Both the position numbers and the translations under genes were made by a program. This document shows, in pieces, positions 52,720-61,797 of a stretch of DNA of 62,642 bases. The stretch is taken from positions 1 to 62,642 of the forward strand of contig JAMPBP010000003.1 of assembly GCA_023666645.1 (NCBI GenBank), written 5' to 3'. Position 1 is the first letter of the stretch. Each line of letters starts with the position of its first letter. This stretch comes from Clostridiales bacterium. Lineage in GTDB: Bacteria; Bacteroidota; Bacteroidia; Bacteroidales; Muribaculaceae. Under the pieces are notes generated by a model, which ran no database searches, was not told the origin of the DNA, and was given only the letters and a program-made list of their open reading frames with translations.

Positions 52720-55494
52720 TCATTGGAGCTTTGATGTGAAAATGTATGTGCCGGCATCTAAGGATTTCGGAGCTTCATTGGGTAAGATCAATGTTGCTGT
52801 ACTATTAGGCGGGACAGTGCATTGATATTCCATCAAGCCATTGTTGATTTTCCATGATGACTCTATACGGCCAGCGGGGGAGTCGTAGTGGCCGGTTGCC
52901 CATGTCAGCGTGCCACCGGGTGTAGGCTTTAAAATAAAATGTTTGTATCCAGGATATTCTATATCGGGATTTATTCCCAAGATGTTGCGGAACATCCATT
53001 CCGACACAGCTCCAAATGCCACATGGTCGAGCGAGTTCATTCCCTCATTCTGAAATCCCTTGCCGGGGAACCAAGAGTCCCAGCGCTCCCATACTGTGGT
53101 GGCTCCATTGTTGACTATGCTCAGCCATGAGGGGAAACGTTGTGACTCCAACAGGGTGTAGGCTATATCGCTACGGTTGAAATCGGAGAGCAACTGCATC
53201 ATCATTGGAGTGGTGATAAAACCTGTTGACAGTCGGAAATCGTAATGCTCGAGACATTTCAGGAGCTTATCAAAGGATGCTTGCCGCAGATGTGATGGCA
53301 GCAGGTCGAGATACAGTGCCATAGAGTAAGCTCCTTGACTGTTGCCCGCAACATTTCCCTCTTGGTTGACATACTCTGATATGAATTTTTCTTTGATTTT
53401 GTTGTAAAGGGTTTCGTAAACCTGAGATTCCTCTTTGTGACCGAGAACCGATGATATTTTAGACAGCAGATTGCTTGCATATGCAAAGAAAGCAGTTGCA
53501 AACAAATCGTCAGGAGTAGCCCCCGACCGGGTATCGTATGTCGGGTCAATGGACGCCGAGATGGTATTGGCGTTGAGCCAGTCACCATTGTGGTTGTGAC
53601 GCACACGCCATATTAAATCAGGATTCTCACGGTGTATAGCATCGACGTGGCTCTTCATGAATGGGTACAGCTTGGCGAGAACTGTGGTATCGGCATAGTT
53701 CTCGTAGATGCGCCATGGCAATATGAGACCAGTCTCGCTCCACCCGGGTGCACCTATGAAGCCGTCCCATTCCCCTGATCTGCTTAATGACGGATACATT
53801 GAGTAGAACTGGCCATTATGAGCCACTTCCATCATGTCGCGGCAATACTTGCTGAAGAATGCTGCCATATCCATGTTGAAGATTGCACTTTGAGCGAATA
53901 TCTGGATATCACCGGCTGCTCCGGTGCGTTCGTCGCGCGAGGGATTGTCATGCAGGATACTGAACATGTTGTTTCTCTGGGTCCATAATATGTTTCGATA
54001 GAGTTTGTTCAGTTTTTCGTTGGAGCATTTGAAATCTCCGGCTATTGGCTGGGCCGATGAAATTGCCACTGCCTCAACCATATCGGTTGTGATTGGCTTG
54101 TCGACCCCGGTGATTTCAACGTATTGGAAACCGTGATATGTGAATGTCGGTTCAAAGATGTCGGGGTCACCTGAGAGAATAAAAATATCGGTAGCTTCGG
54201 CATACCCTAAACTCCGGGTGTAAAGGCTCCCGTCGGTATTAAGCCATTCTCCATGTCTCACATTAATTCTCTGCCCCTTGTATCCTTTGATTTTCAGTCG
54301 GATATGGCCTGCAATGTTTTGCCCGAAATCAATCATGTAACTGCCTTCCCGTTCCCATATTTTCTTAGGGGAAAGTGTTATATGGGGCTTTATCGGAGCA
54401 TTAGGCTGTGCCACAATCTCTCTATGCGGCATTGAGGGTTGTACATACACTGTATCCCATGAGGTGTCGTCATAATCAGCATGTGTCCAGCGGGCAATGA
54501 GTTTTCTGTTGTCAATGACTTCCCCCTTGAAGTTGTCGGCCATGATGATATGTCCGTCACGGTTGATACGCCAACTGCCGTCGGTCGATATTACATCGTG
54601 GGTACCGTCACGGTATGTTATCTCAAGTTGGGCAAGCAACCGGCGGTCGTTGGCAAAAAATCCTCTGTGGGGAAATTTTCTAAGCCACTTCACTGTTGCG
54701 TTGCGGCCCAGTGCCCAGCCATCGGCTAAAACAGCACCGATTGAATTTTGACCTCTTTTCAACAGTGGAGTTACGTCATAGGCCTGGTATTGGAGCGTCC
54801 TGTCATAATTGGTATATTCGGGAGCTAATTGCCGTGCGTCGACTTTTTTACCGTTGATATAAAGCTCATAGTATCCTATGGCTGTGGCATATATTGTGGC
54901 GCTCTCTATCTCTTTGCCGGCAATAAAGTTTTTTCTGAGCAATGGTGAGGGAAGCATCGGGGGATTCTCCCATAATTGTTGGTCAAAATCAGGCTTGTCA
55001 TGATTTTCTGCAACATATCGTTTATAGTCGCATAGCATTGAGTCGGGTTTGTCTCCAATCCATTGTGCCCTCCATTGGCCTGGGCCGTAAATCCAGAATG
55101 CCGGTTCGCTCCAAGCCGTTGCAGAGTCATTTTCGTTCCACACCCTCACAACCCACCAGAAGCGTTGTGACCTACAGGGTATAGTTTGACCGTCATATGT
55201 GATATTTGAAGAGCATGAGCTATAGATTTTGCCCGAATCCCAAAGATGGGATTGGGTCGAGGACAGAGAGTCGGGATCAGACGCCACTAAGATCTGATAG
55301 GCAGTTTGCCGTTTAAGTGGCGTCGGGTCTTTCCATGATAATCGCGGGAAGGCGGTGTCGAGTCCAATGGGATTGACCATATATTCGCATCTCAAATCAT
55401 AGGGTGCGAAGTCTTTATGGCCGGCTTTTTGCGCTGAAGCGTTGTAGATGGATAATAATGAGAATACTATGGTGGTGATTATCTTCCGGGTCAT
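52720..55494 (-). CDS. GH78 alpha-L-rhamnosidase, divergent active site
   Basis: A 924-residue exported GH78 enzyme expected to release terminal alpha-L-rhamnose. Signal peptide ends NASAQ; N-terminal beta domains include FWWVVRVWNEND and YELYINGKKVDARQLAPEYTNYDR. The catalytic (alpha/alpha)6 barrel has D516, D521-E522 and D529 in HDNPSRDERTGAAGD; the usual CPQ and Trp of this motif are replaced by NPS and Ala. The general base is in VAFGAVSEWMF. ATG 55494 (MTRKIITT) is chosen since the 45-codon extension lies in a hairpin region. It is the last of three clustered glycosidases. Confidence 0.88.
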   Translation of the reverse strand: MTRKIITTIVFSLLSIYNASAQKAGHKDFAPYDLRCEYMVNPIGLDTAFPRLSWKDPTPLKRQTAYQILVASDPDSLSSTQSHLWDSGKIYSSCSSNITYDGQTIPCRSQRFWWVVRVWNENDSATAWSEPAFWIYGPGQWRAQWIGDKPDSMLCDYKRYVAENHDKPDFDQQLWENPPMLPSPLLRKNFIAGKEIESATIYATAIGYYELYINGKKVDARQLAPEYTNYDRTLQYQAYDVTPLLKRGQNSIGAVLADGWALGRNATVKWLRKFPHRGFFANDRRLLAQLEITYRDGTHDVISTDGSWRINRDGHIIMADNFKGEVIDNRKLIARWTHADYDDTSWDTVYVQPSMPHREIVAQPNAPIKPHITLSPKKIWEREGSYMIDFGQNIAGHIRLKIKGYKGQRINVRHGEWLNTDGSLYTRSLGYAEATDIFILSGDPDIFEPTFTYHGFQYVEITGVDKPITTDMVEAVAISSAQPIAGDFKCSNEKLNKLYRNILWTQRNNMFSILHDNPSRDERTGAAGDIQIFAQSAIFNMDMAAFFSKYCRDMMEVAHNGQFYSMYPSLSRSGEWDGFIGAPGWSETGLILPWRIYENYADTTVLAKLYPFMKSHVDAIHRENPDLIWRVRHNHNGDWLNANTISASIDPTYDTRSGATPDDLFATAFFAYASNLLSKISSVLGHKEESQVYETLYNKIKEKFISEYVNQEGNVAGNSQGAYSMALYLDLLPSHLRQASFDKLLKCLEHYDFRLSTGFITTPMMMQLLSDFNRSDIAYTLLESQRFPSWLSIVNNGATTVWERWDSWFPGKGFQNEGMNSLDHVAFGAVSEWMFRNILGINPDIEYPGYKHFILKPTPGGTLTWATGHYDSPAGRIESSWKINNGLMEYQCTVPPNSTATLILPNEAPKSLDAGTYIFTSKLQ

Positions 55495-55577
55495 GTCATA
55501 TCTTGCCTTAATCAACTGGTTGAACTGATAATTGACGGTTGGATACAATTCACCATCAATGGTTGCACTTATATAAA

Positions 55578-55637
55578 ATCGCTGATGGGTAGGTTGTTGT
55601 ATAGTTAAGTCTATGCATTGGCCTACCAATCAGCGAT
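55578..55637 (-). terminator. Terminator between the GH43 and GH78 genes
   Basis: 16-bp arms at 55578-55593 and 55622-55637 (ATCGCTGATGGGTAGG with one G-U) with a 28-base loop; on the minus strand TTTT follows. It probably ends the GH78-GH43 transcript. Confidence 0.7.
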
Positions 55638-55723
55638 CTTATTAAAAGATAATGCATTCAGTCGTTAACATTCCTCGTTTGGCGTCTGAGTGAATTTGTC
55701 AGGGCTGATCATAAATCGGTTTA

Positions 55724-56722
55724 TCAATTGAGTGGACGAGGCTCCGGTCCTGAAGTTGTCATCTTTACAGGTTGGATTGTGCCGTCATCGTTAAATGTCA
55801 TGCGGTCTATGCATGTCACGCGGAAGTCACGGGCTGTCTCACCAATGGGGCGGCGGTGGTACACAATATAATATTCATCGGTACCGGGAATGTGGATGAC
55901 TGAGTTGTGTCCTGCTCCGGTGGCTATCTTGGTATCCTGTTGCAGTATTTTGGCCTCGCGGCGGAATGGGCCGAAGGGGGAGTCGGCGATGGCATATGCG
56001 ACGCAATAGTCGGGACCGCCCCAACCGCCTTCGCTCCACATGAAGTAGTACTTTCCGTTGCGCTTGAACATGAATGGACCTTCAACATAATTATCGGGAG
56101 TCACCTCCTTGTAAAGCTCACCGTCGGGAAATGGAACTATTGATTTGAAGTCATCGGCGAGGCGCACTATGTTGCAGTGTCCCCAACCTCCGTAATACAT
56201 GTAGTATGTGCCATCATCGTCGAGAAACACAAATTGGTCTATGGGTTGAGCTCCATTTACAATATCATTGATCAGTGGTTTGCCTATGAGGTCGTGATAT
56301 GGTCCATCTGGCCGGGGGCTTACTCCCACGCCTATGCCGCCAACTTCACCTTCGTGCACATCATTGGCACCGAAGAAGATGTAGTAGAGACCATCCTTAC
56401 GCAGCACGGCCGGAGCCCACATGCATTTTTTTGCCCACTTTACCTCGGTGGTGTCGATCACCGACCGATGTCGGGTCCAGTTTACCAGGTCTGGCGATGA
56501 AAAGGCGTCAATGAATGTCTGTCGCTCATATTTATCGCTCCATGTGGGGAAAATCCAGTAGGTATTGTCGTAGATGATGCCTTCAGGATCGGCATACCAA
56601 CCTTCGAATACCGGGTTGCCGCAGCTCGTTGTTGTCGGGGTAACGTCGTTTTGGGCATGGAGAGCCAAAGCTAATGTCGGGGCTGCGATGAGGGTTGCCA
56701 AAATTTTTTTACTCAATTTCAT
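55724..56722 (-). CDS. Secreted GH43 family glycosidase
   Basis: A 332-residue single-domain five-bladed propeller enzyme. Signal peptide ends LHAQN. The three catalytic acids are clear: base D45 (YADPEG), pKa modulator D162 (QPIDQFVF) and acid E214 (VEGPFMF). GH43 enzymes act on arabinan, xylan or galactan side chains; this one is most likely an arabinofuranosidase/galactosidase type. It lies between two rhamnosidase genes, in the same direction, 81 bases after the upstream GH78, so it is probably co-transcribed with it. Confidence 0.9.
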   Translation of the reverse strand: MKLSKKILATLIAAPTLALALHAQNDVTPTTTSCGNPVFEGWYADPEGIIYDNTYWIFPTWSDKYERQTFIDAFSSPDLVNWTRHRSVIDTTEVKWAKKCMWAPAVLRKDGLYYIFFGANDVHEGEVGGIGVGVSPRPDGPYHDLIGKPLINDIVNGAQPIDQFVFLDDDGTYYMYYGGWGHCNIVRLADDFKSIVPFPDGELYKEVTPDNYVEGPFMFKRNGKYYFMWSEGGWGGPDYCVAYAIADSPFGPFRREAKILQQDTKIATGAGHNSVIHIPGTDEYYIVYHRRPIGETARDFRVTCIDRMTFNDDGTIQPVKMTTSGPEPRPLN

Positions 56723-56803
56723 GATGTAGTGAATTTTATTGGAGTAAAGACCTTTAGCTTTAAGATGTGGGCTGTAGCGTCCTTACTGATTATGATATGG
56801 TTT

Positions 56804-59440
56804 TTATTTTTTTAATTTGAATTTGTGGGTACCTGAGGTCAGGGTTGTGGGCTTCATGCGGTAGTCGGTCGGGAATGTGAGAGTGGCTGAGGTATTGGCC
56901 GGGATAGTGACCGTGTATTCGATGGAGTTGCCTTTGGTTATCCAGCCTGAAACGATGGTTCCGTAGGGCGAATCGTGGGTGGCTTTGAAACGGTCGAGAC
57001 CATCGGGGAAGAAGGGTCGCAAAATGATGTGTTTGAAGCCGGGATTCTTCTCATCGGGGTAGATGCCGCCAAGCCCTTTGAAAAACCAGCACCCTATCTC
57101 GCCAAACATCATGTGGTTGTCGGATATGTCACGTGTGGCCTGGAGGTCCCAGTTTTCAAGCAGGTTGTTGGCCCCGTTCACAATCCACCATCCCCATGAG
57201 GGATATGTGTCCTGGACGGCTACCTTGTAGGCTGTCTCGGCATATCCGTTCTCGCATAGCGCGTTGAGCAGCGCCTTTGCTCCCAACACGCCTACATCGA
57301 GATGGTTGCCGGCTTCCTCCACTTTTGCATTCAGATTGCGGGCGATGTCGGCTTTTAATTCGTCGGGAGCTATGCCCCACATGAGCGACATGCTGAGCTC
57401 GGTTTGCGTGCCCGATCCATATATGGCTTTTTCCCGGTCGAGATACTTGTCGTTTATGGCGTTCCTGATTTTATTGGCAAGAGCTTGGTAATGCTGCTGG
57501 TCATCGGTATTTCCGAATAATGCGGCCGCCTTTGAAAGAATTGTGGCGTCAACAAAGAAATATATTGAGGAGGTGAGCTCCTTGTTTGATACGGTCTTGA
57601 CCGGAACCCAATCACCACGGCCAAAGGTAGTCAGTCCGTCAGGAGCGATATGGTCGACATAGTCTACATAACGTTTGATAGCCTCGTAGTTGTCGCGCAA
57701 GGGTTTGCTGTCGCCATAGAAACGATATAATTCCCATGGGATTATGGCTATGGTACTGGTCCAGTCGGTGCCATTGTCTGTGCCATATCCCCAGCCTCCG
57801 GTGGGAATTATGTCGGGGAGCACCCCATCGGCCCGCTGCTCGTCGCGATGGTCGGCAAGCCATTTTTCATATACGGTAATGCCATCGTAATTGTATAGGG
57901 CGCTCTCAATGGCGAAGTGACCATCACCGGTCCAGCCATTTTTCTCTCTTTGAGGGCAATCGGTGGGATAGCCCATGAGATTAGACAGATAGGAATTGGA
58001 AGCTGCGTTCCAGAGTTTTTCTATGATGGGATTGGAAGCTGAGAGAGTGCTTACGGGTTGCACGTCACTGTGTATGAAGTAGGCGGTGAGGCTGCCATCG
58101 TTGAGTTCCAGTGGTCTGTTGGCCGATACCTCTACATAGCGGAACCCTTTGTAGTTGAAGCGGGGCATGAATTGGTCATCATTCCCGCTCAGGGTTACGA
58201 TATCGGTTCCAAAGGGGTCGCTGTCGTCGACAGGGCGGTGGTATACGTTGATGTTTGACAGGTCGATGCGTCCGTCCGAGTCCAGACGCTCTCCATGTTT
58301 CACCCTTACCTGAGTGCCTTTTTCCCCTTTTACATTAAGACGGGTGATTCCTGCCATGTTGAAACCGAAATCGTACAGATATGTCGAGTCGTTGATTCTC
58401 TTTGTTTCCAGGGGGGCAATTTCACGGCAAGCTCTGATAGGGACGGCTTGCTGGGCTGTAATCTTTTTAGATGGCGCATTCACCACAGTGGCATTGTCCC
58501 ACGCTGTATCGTCATAACCGGGCATGTCCCAACCTCGCATTTCTTTCCGGGCATCATATTGCTCGCCTGTGTAGATGCTGTTGGCGATGAGAGGACCTTC
58601 AGAAGTGGTTTTCCATGAGCTGTCGGTGTAGAAACGGTCGGTTGTGCCATCGTGGTAGGTGACCATCAATTCCAAACATGCCGCGGGTCGGTTGCGCCAT
58701 GGAGCATTGTGGAAGTTCCATACACCCATCGACTGGTGATTGTACCAGCCGTTGCCGAGAGTAAGTCCCAGTGCATTCGGCCCATCGTTGAGCATGTGGG
58801 TGACATCAAAGGTCACGTAGAGATTGCGACGGTCAAAACGTGTGTACAGCGGGTCAAGAACATGGTCACCGATATTCTTGCCATTGATTGAAAACTGGAA
58901 GAGTCCGGCTGCAGTTACATATGCGCGGGCCGAGGCAATCTTTTTCTCAACAACTATTTCTTTACGGAAATAGGGAGCCGGACGGAAATCGATACCATGG
59001 CCGTCGCTGATCCATGTGGCATCCCAGCCATCGGGGTTCATAATGCCAGTTTCAAAGGAGTTGACGCCCGAGGTTGCTTTCTTGCCCCGGTTGTCGGTAA
59101 CGGTAACTGCCCAAAAATACTTGGTCTGCGGCTGGAGCGTATTACCGGCATATGGTACGAGCATGGTATCGGAATCTACAGTGCCTGAATCCCACATGTT
59201 GCCCGTTGAGGAAGCCACCGCAACCGAGTCCTGGCCTACGATAATCCGGTAGGCTTTCTGCGAGGCTCCTTTGCGGGTGTCGTTGATATTCCACGACAGG
59301 CGGGGGGAGGGAGTGTCAATACCAATGGGACACACGATGTGTTCACATCGAGTATTCTCAACAGAGGGGCCGGCTGCATATGCAGCACCGGTTATGATTG
59401 AAAACGCACCTATTGAAAAAAGAATGTTGTATCTTGGCAT
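56804..59440 (-). CDS. GH78 alpha-L-rhamnosidase
   Basis: An 878-residue exported rhamnosidase and first gene of the minus-strand cluster. Signal peptide ends AYAAG. The N-terminal beta domains include NTLQPQTKYFWAVTVTD and FQFSINGKNIGDHVLDP. The catalytic motif is canonical: D494, E499, W503 and D506 in DCPQREKNGWTGD, and the general base is in MMFGEIGCWFFKG. The C-terminal beta-sandwich ends SGTHKFKLKK. It has a clean TATCTTTG promoter box (minus strand) at 59466-59473. Target is probably a rhamnose-bearing pectic side chain. Confidence 0.92.
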   Translation of the reverse strand: MPRYNILFSIGAFSIITGAAYAAGPSVENTRCEHIVCPIGIDTPSPRLSWNINDTRKGASQKAYRIIVGQDSVAVASSTGNMWDSGTVDSDTMLVPYAGNTLQPQTKYFWAVTVTDNRGKKATSGVNSFETGIMNPDGWDATWISDGHGIDFRPAPYFRKEIVVEKKIASARAYVTAAGLFQFSINGKNIGDHVLDPLYTRFDRRNLYVTFDVTHMLNDGPNALGLTLGNGWYNHQSMGVWNFHNAPWRNRPAACLELMVTYHDGTTDRFYTDSSWKTTSEGPLIANSIYTGEQYDARKEMRGWDMPGYDDTAWDNATVVNAPSKKITAQQAVPIRACREIAPLETKRINDSTYLYDFGFNMAGITRLNVKGEKGTQVRVKHGERLDSDGRIDLSNINVYHRPVDDSDPFGTDIVTLSGNDDQFMPRFNYKGFRYVEVSANRPLELNDGSLTAYFIHSDVQPVSTLSASNPIIEKLWNAASNSYLSNLMGYPTDCPQREKNGWTGDGHFAIESALYNYDGITVYEKWLADHRDEQRADGVLPDIIPTGGWGYGTDNGTDWTSTIAIIPWELYRFYGDSKPLRDNYEAIKRYVDYVDHIAPDGLTTFGRGDWVPVKTVSNKELTSSIYFFVDATILSKAAALFGNTDDQQHYQALANKIRNAINDKYLDREKAIYGSGTQTELSMSLMWGIAPDELKADIARNLNAKVEEAGNHLDVGVLGAKALLNALCENGYAETAYKVAVQDTYPSWGWWIVNGANNLLENWDLQATRDISDNHMMFGEIGCWFFKGLGGIYPDEKNPGFKHIILRPFFPDGLDRFKATHDSPYGTIVSGWITKGNSIEYTVTIPANTSATLTFPTDYRMKPTTLTSGTHKFKLKK

Positions 59441-59465
59441 ATTGCGATGATTGTCAATTTATCTA

Positions 59466-59473
59466 CAAAGATA
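59466..59473 (-). promoter_or_regulatory. -7 box of the GH78-GH43-GH78 cluster
   Basis: The minus strand reads TATCTTTG, an exact TAnnTTTG match, 26 bases before the start codon. Confidence 0.65.
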
Positions 59474-59729
59474 ACTTTTCCAGCGGTTAAATCAAAGCAA
59501 TGTAACACAACTTTAAAATTCAGTCAGCAAATCTCCCCAGGCTTTCTTCTCCCAAAGTGTTTAGGTCGTAAGATATTGATGCTTGGAAATATAAAGAATG
59601 TCGTGGATGGCTTGACCCGCGATGTGCACACGGTGTGTGACATATTTGCCGATGCACTAACCATAACTCCTTAGTAATGAGTCTCAGTTTGCTATAAAAT
59701 ACAAAGGCCGGTTGCATTTGCATAATCTT

Positions 59730-59802
59730 GGCTGCGTTCGGCATAATCTCTGCTCTCACTTGCACGAGATTTACGAAATCGAGGCTTCGCAGCCGCTTTT
59801 TT
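59730..59802 (+). other. Hairpin with T6 tail in a gene-poor stretch (59441-60007)
   Basis: GGCTGCG (59730-59736) pairs with CGCAGCC (59788-59794), with inner pairing around GATTT/AAATC, followed by GCTTTTTT. The 567-base stretch from 59441 to 60007 holds no gene I can support; besides this element it has the inverted repeat at 59881-59965. The open frame on the minus strand at 59520-59840 has no family match and is not called. Confidence 0.45.
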
Positions 59803-59880
59803 CTGCAAGTTCCGGACTGTTTCGGGCTTGTGCTTTGCAAGTGTAAAGATGTTAAAAATAAACGAATCAGAACCTATAAA

Positions 59881-59965
59881 ATGTGAGGATTCTATTTCGG
59901 GAAATCACTCTTTAACGTCCTCTGGCTCAAAGTTACTCAAAATCGCCGATTTTGACTCCTCACAT
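59881..59965. repeat. 85-base inverted-repeat element with central palindrome
   Basis: ATGTGAGGA (59881-59889) and TCCTCACAT (59957-59965) are perfect 9-bp terminal inverted arms. Inside lies the 17-bp palindrome CAAAATCG-C-CGATTTTG (59938-59954). Confidence 0.5.
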
Positions 59966-60007
59966 CCACTCTTGTAAAGCGAAGAAGAAACTCCAAGAGA
60001 AGTAATT

Positions 60008-60193
60008 TCAGGGTCTGATTTTGTCCTCTTGGAACTTCATCATACCGACAAGTTGAACAAAATAATCGTTGCTCCAAATGTCAAGTTCCGATGGATTTTT
60101 GACGAAAGAGGCAATATCATTTCTTTTGGCTGTGTAAGTTGATGTGTCTATGGGAAAAAGTCTCCATAACTCTTCCAATGTCATATTTTTCAA
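60008..60193 (-). pseudogene. Short remnant, GrpB-like N-terminus
   Basis: A 61-codon frame. The opening MKNMTLEELWRLFPI resembles the start of Bacteroidota GrpB-family nucleotidyltransferase proteins, but the expected continuation is missing and the rest (SELDIWSNDYFVQLVGMMKF) is not placed. It is either a fragment left by deletion or a genuine small protein; the first is more likely. Confidence 0.35.
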
Positions 60194-60219
60194 GATGCCA
60201 ATATCGGACTGATTTATTT

Positions 60220-60564
60220 CTACTTGGTGTATTTGTCTTTGACTATCTCGTAGGATTGCTTCACGAGTTCAAGTATTTCTGAATCTGATACATCTCCACT
60301 GAAGTTGAGTTGTATCCAGTATTTTGCCATCATGTTGCGTTGACGCTCAACGGAGTTACGCGTCTCATGCAGTTCGGCAATCTTCTCGGGAGTATTCTTG
60401 ACCACGGCATAAGTAAAGTTATCCATATCCACCATGCAAAACATATGTTCGCAGACATAGAACACCAACACCGAGTCAAATCTCGCTGCAAATTTTCCGA
60501 AGGGTGTTTTCTCTGTTACGTTCCCAAGATAAAGACAATATTCTCTGAACCTCTCAATGTCCAT
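60220..60564 (-). CDS. MmcQ/YjbR family protein
   Basis: A 114-residue YjbR-fold protein (double-wing DNA-binding-like). Family features: MDIERFREYCLYLGNVTEKTPFGKFAARFDSVLVFYV, MFCMVDMD, and the closing WIQLNFSGDVSDSEILELVKQSYEIV. The role is not known; some relatives are near DNA-repair or regulatory genes. It follows the HD-GNAT gene by three bases in the same direction, so it is in one operon with it and the EFR1 gene. Confidence 0.85.
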   Translation of the reverse strand: MDIERFREYCLYLGNVTEKTPFGKFAARFDSVLVFYVCEHMFCMVDMDNFTYAVVKNTPEKIAELHETRNSVERQRNMMAKYWIQLNFSGDVSDSEILELVKQSYEIVKDKYTK

Positions 60565-60567
60565 GAC

Positions 60568-61797
60568 TTATGTTGTCTGAAGGATTAATCTGTAAGCCTT
60601 GCCGGGAATGCCATTATAAAAATATTCTTCCAAAAACTGAAATCCACATTTTTCTGCTACTCGTTGCGATGCCTTGTTCTTGTTGTCAGTTGTGATTAAG
60701 AGTGATTTTAACCTGATGTTATCACGACAATAATTGATGAACGATTCAAGCGCTTCTGTTGTCAACCCTTTATTCCAATAAGGGAAGCCAATCCAGTAGC
60801 CTATTTCTCGTTCATCCGACAAAACCTCATGATGTTCTTCTCCGACAGGCACAAGACCGATGCACCCAACAGGTTCACCGGTCTCGTTGAGGACAATAGC
60901 ATAATTATGGGGATTGGGGAGAAAAATTTTTTCAATTACATCTCTGCTCATTTCAACTGACGTATGATGCGGCCATAGGGCAAGTTCACTCACTCTTTGG
61001 TCAGAAGCATACTTGAATAGAGCATCAGCATCGTCCAATTTCCAATTCCGCAGTTTAAGCCTTTCGTTTTCTATAGTTCTAATATTATAGACTTTACGAT
61101 GTTTTGTCCTCTGACATTCGGGACAAGTGCAGCCAATGAGATGTGGGTTGATCAGTGCATCATACAGATAGTCAAACTTCTCGCGGAGAAGCAGCTCGTC
61201 TTTTATGATTTCGCGCAAGGTGTTGAGACGCGCCACATTGGGGCTGTTCTCAAACCAAAGACGGAGGTAGCCTCCTTCAGCATACTTCTCATGGAGATGG
61301 TTGAGGGTGCGCTCCCAGTGACCTTCCTTGTCAAGTTCGGGATAGTTGGCGAGTCCATATTGCACAGTGCGGAGGATAATTGTGTCGGGGTCGATGAAGC
61401 GGTCGGCTTCGGCAACTATTTTCCCGTAGATGCTTCTCGGCTCGTGGTCGGATGAAGCCCGGTGGTCTTCACAAGCCTGTGCCATAGTCTCAATCTGCTC
61501 CTCGCTGAACCAGTCTCGCAGCCACATATCCTCGCGTACAATCCTACCCGACACAATGTGATGCGTCTTGCGGTCTTCAGTCAATCCGGTATCGTGATAA
61601 GCCGCAATCGCATATACCATATTCATATCTACATCAAGGTCAGCCGCAATTGTCATGCTCTGCTCAATGACCATATCAACGTGATTGCGCTGGTGTGCCG
61701 CATCAAAATCATCATACAACGGCAATATGTTGGTCTCTATATAGTTTCTGAGTGATTCGTCAATCATAAGTTCAGGGATATTGATGGTACGGTTCAT
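60568..61797 (-). CDS. HD-domain hydrolase fused to a GNAT acetyltransferase
   Basis: A 409-residue fusion. Residues ~15-150 are an HD phosphohydrolase (HVDMVIEQ, YAIAAYHDTGLTED, ACEDHRAS, VAEADRF), the fold that hydrolyses phosphate esters such as (p)ppGpp-like or 5'-nucleotides. A short CxCxxC linker (GCTCPECQ, near residue 227) leads to a RimJ/RimL-type GNAT domain (~245-409; GYWIGFPYWNKGLTTEAL, VAEKCGFQFLEEY). ATG 61797 overlaps the EFR1 stop (ATGA), so translation is coupled. A fused HD-acetyltransferase is unusual; its substrate is unknown. Confidence 0.85.
   Translation of the reverse strand: MNRTINIPELMIDESLRNYIETNILPLYDDFDAAHQRNHVDMVIEQSMTIAADLDVDMNMVYAIAAYHDTGLTEDRKTHHIVSGRIVREDMWLRDWFSEEQIETMAQACEDHRASSDHEPRSIYGKIVAEADRFIDPDTIILRTVQYGLANYPELDKEGHWERTLNHLHEKYAEGGYLRLWFENSPNVARLNTLREIIKDELLLREKFDYLYDALINPHLIGCTCPECQRTKHRKVYNIRTIENERLKLRNWKLDDADALFKYASDQRVSELALWPHHTSVEMSRDVIEKIFLPNPHNYAIVLNETGEPVGCIGLVPVGEEHHEVLSDEREIGYWIGFPYWNKGLTTEALESFINYCRDNIRLKSLLITTDNKNKASQRVAEKCGFQFLEEYFYNGIPGKAYRLILQTT

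Noticed and set aside
55495-55629. 45-codon extension of the first GH78 gene
   Set aside because: It starts inside the hairpin at 55578-55637 and precedes a normal signal peptide at 55494.
59520-59840. 106-codon frame on the minus strand in the gene-poor stretch
   Set aside because: No family match; sequence looks like part of a repeat-rich, non-coding region. It may be a repeated element (see finding at 59441-60193).
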